DNA of 20,226 bases. It comes from a virus. A program made the position numbers and the translations under genes. The stretch is taken from the IMG/VR virus record IMGVR_UViG_3300021599_003026, positions 1-20,226 of that record. The stretch is one strand, 5' to 3'. Of this stretch, positions 19,407 through 20,226 are shown piece by piece (positions within the stretch are counted from its first letter, which is position 1; every line of letters starts with the position of its first letter). A model generated the notes under the pieces. The model was given only the letters and a program-made list of their open reading frames with translations. It had not been told where the DNA came from and did no database searches.

Positions 19407-20141
19407 TTACTTACCGCAAGTCGGGCACTTAGCCGGACTTACAGGCGCCTTTACGGGCGCTGGTGCTACTGGTGCCGCCGGGGGCACAGGAGCCGCCTCA
19501 GGCTTGGGAGCAACCCAACCCTTTGGTGCTGAGATGATAATAACATGCTTGTGGGGTGGCGCAACGTGCTTTTTGCTTACGCGCTTGGAGTCAGCAAGGA
19601 TCTTGAGGGTTGCCTCATCGATCTTGACGCCAAACTGTTCGGCACCTTTGCCGGAACGCGTTGGGCATACCCACTGCCAGCCGTCGATTGGATCGTATAC
19701 GGCTGAAGTCATGTGGCCATACGTGCGGGTAGGCTGCTTCTGCTTGACCCACCACCAGCGCTGCCACTTAGCGTGCCAGGCGGAAACTTCCAGGCCCTTA
19801 GGATAGCCAGCAGGCTGCTCAACCCACACGCCCAAGGCCGCGCCGGCCTTGGCAGAGTTGATAACGTCGTTCCAATCCGTTGCCCAGCGAGCTTCGGCAC
19901 CAAGAACCCGTGCGGTTTTGATCAGGTCCGCAAGCGTTGAGCCGTTGTCGCTGACGCCCTGCTTTTCAACAAAGCCGGTAGCCTTTGCCTTGGCGGCAAT
20001 GCCGTCTGCGGCGGAGAAATCCTTGCCTGGAGCGTACTTAAACGCCCAAGACACTGCTGCGGCCACAGAAGACGGACCGCAATCGTCGAGAATCCCACCC
20101 TTTTCCTCGTGGTCGAGCTGGGACTTAACCTTGTATTTCAT
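19407..20141 (-). CDS. Endolysin, C39-like papain-fold cysteine peptidase
   Basis: 244 residues from the ATG at 20141, preceded by AAAGGGG. The peptidase part has D-D-C-G-P-S-S-V-A-A-A-V (19-30), with nucleophile Cys 21 at the start of the catalytic helix. A late Y-G-H-M-T-S-A-V-Y-D (141-150) has the catalytic His 143, with Asp 150 or Asp 153 behind it: the C39-like papain fold used by many phage lysins to cut cross-bridge peptides. G-W-Q-W-V-C-P at 154-160 closes the fold. From about 200 there is a Pro/Ala/Val linker, ending C-P-T-C-G-K. No signal peptide, so export depends on holin. It is the first gene of the reverse-strand lysis cassette. Confidence 0.85.
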   Translation of the reverse strand: MKYKVKSQLDHEEKGGILDDCGPSSVAAAVSWAFKYAPGKDFSAADGIAAKAKATGFVEKQGVSDNGSTLADLIKTARVLGAEARWATDWNDVINSAKAGAALGVWVEQPAGYPKGLEVSAWHAKWQRWWWVKQKQPTRTYGHMTSAVYDPIDGWQWVCPTRSGKGAEQFGVKIDEATLKILADSKRVSKKHVAPPHKHVIIISAPKGWVAPKPEAAPVPPAAPVAPAPVKAPVSPAKCPTCGK

Positions 20142-20226
20142 GGGGTACCCCTTTCATATATGTGCCTCTCGGCTAGCACATCATACGGAAGATGGCAAGG
20201 TTAGGCACCGGTCTCGAGTTCTGCGA

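Noticed and set aside
20142-20226. Promoter for the lysis cassette
   Set aside because: TATGAT and TATATG-like boxes are present on the minus strand, but no -35 element at a fitting distance was found before the window ends.

Overview
This window reads as one segment of a tailed double-stranded DNA phage or prophage genome (Caudoviricetes-type). The phage signatures are a complete large terminase with an adjacent HTH small-terminase candidate, a tail-fibre block with collagen-like Gly-X-Y repeats and GTGAT-type fibre repeats, and a lysis module (cysteine-peptidase endolysin plus r1t-like holin). Genes are short and tightly packed, with many 1-4 nt stop/start overlaps and frequent strand switches. 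No portal, capsid, tape-measure or polymerase genes are visible, so this is only part of the genome. The host is not certain. GC content near 50 percent, two promoters whose -10 box lies 6-7 nt before an ATG (leaderless mRNAs) and a secreted Pro-Thr-rich, FN3-containing surface protein fit a monoderm-type bacterium such as Actinobacteriota or Chloroflexota. That is inference only.

Layout. 1-727 (minus): a partial HExxH metallopeptidase-like gene preceded by a ParB-like gene. 897-2254 (plus): a membrane-anchored double-psi barrel (RlpA-like) protein, a winged-helix protein, a structured leader RNA and an FmdB-type zinc ribbon. 2223-2582 (minus): a HicB-like small protein with a clear promoter. 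2835-4694 (plus): two paralogous GT-A glycosyltransferases flanking a small membrane protein. 4651-5505 (minus): a three-gene operon of two small zinc-finger-like proteins and an HTH protein, behind a strongly structured leader of about 125 nt. 5708-11238 (plus): a leaderless gene, two more glycosyltransferase-like proteins, a sugar-nucleotide SDR epimerase, a DUF1599/Nmad1-like protein, several small regulators and a secreted subtilisin-like (S8) protease. 11235-13161 (minus): small and large terminase, with the small-subunit gene leaderless. 13189-16971 (plus): a Cys-rich protein, an HTH-like protein, then tail-fibre proteins and two tiny genes, closed by a terminator. 17103-18921 (plus): a new promoter, two holin-like small membrane proteins and between them a 485-aa secreted multidomain protein, closed by a bidirectional terminator. 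18994-20141 (minus): endolysin and holin.

How the genes may work together. Four GT-A-like enzymes, an epimerase/dehydratase and an Nmad1-like protein form one cassette that probably makes and transfers a sugar, either to phage DNA, to virion proteins or to the host surface; the sequence does not decide which. Several secreted or membrane proteins (DPBB protein, S8 protease, FN3/PT-linker protein, three holin-like proteins) point to extensive remodelling of the host envelope. Many very small Cys-rich zinc-ribbon proteins are scattered through the window. Five genes below about 60 codons, or cut by the window edge, were found by reading the sequence directly: 1-271, 5111-5284, 9082-9261, 16641-16781 and 18745-18921.
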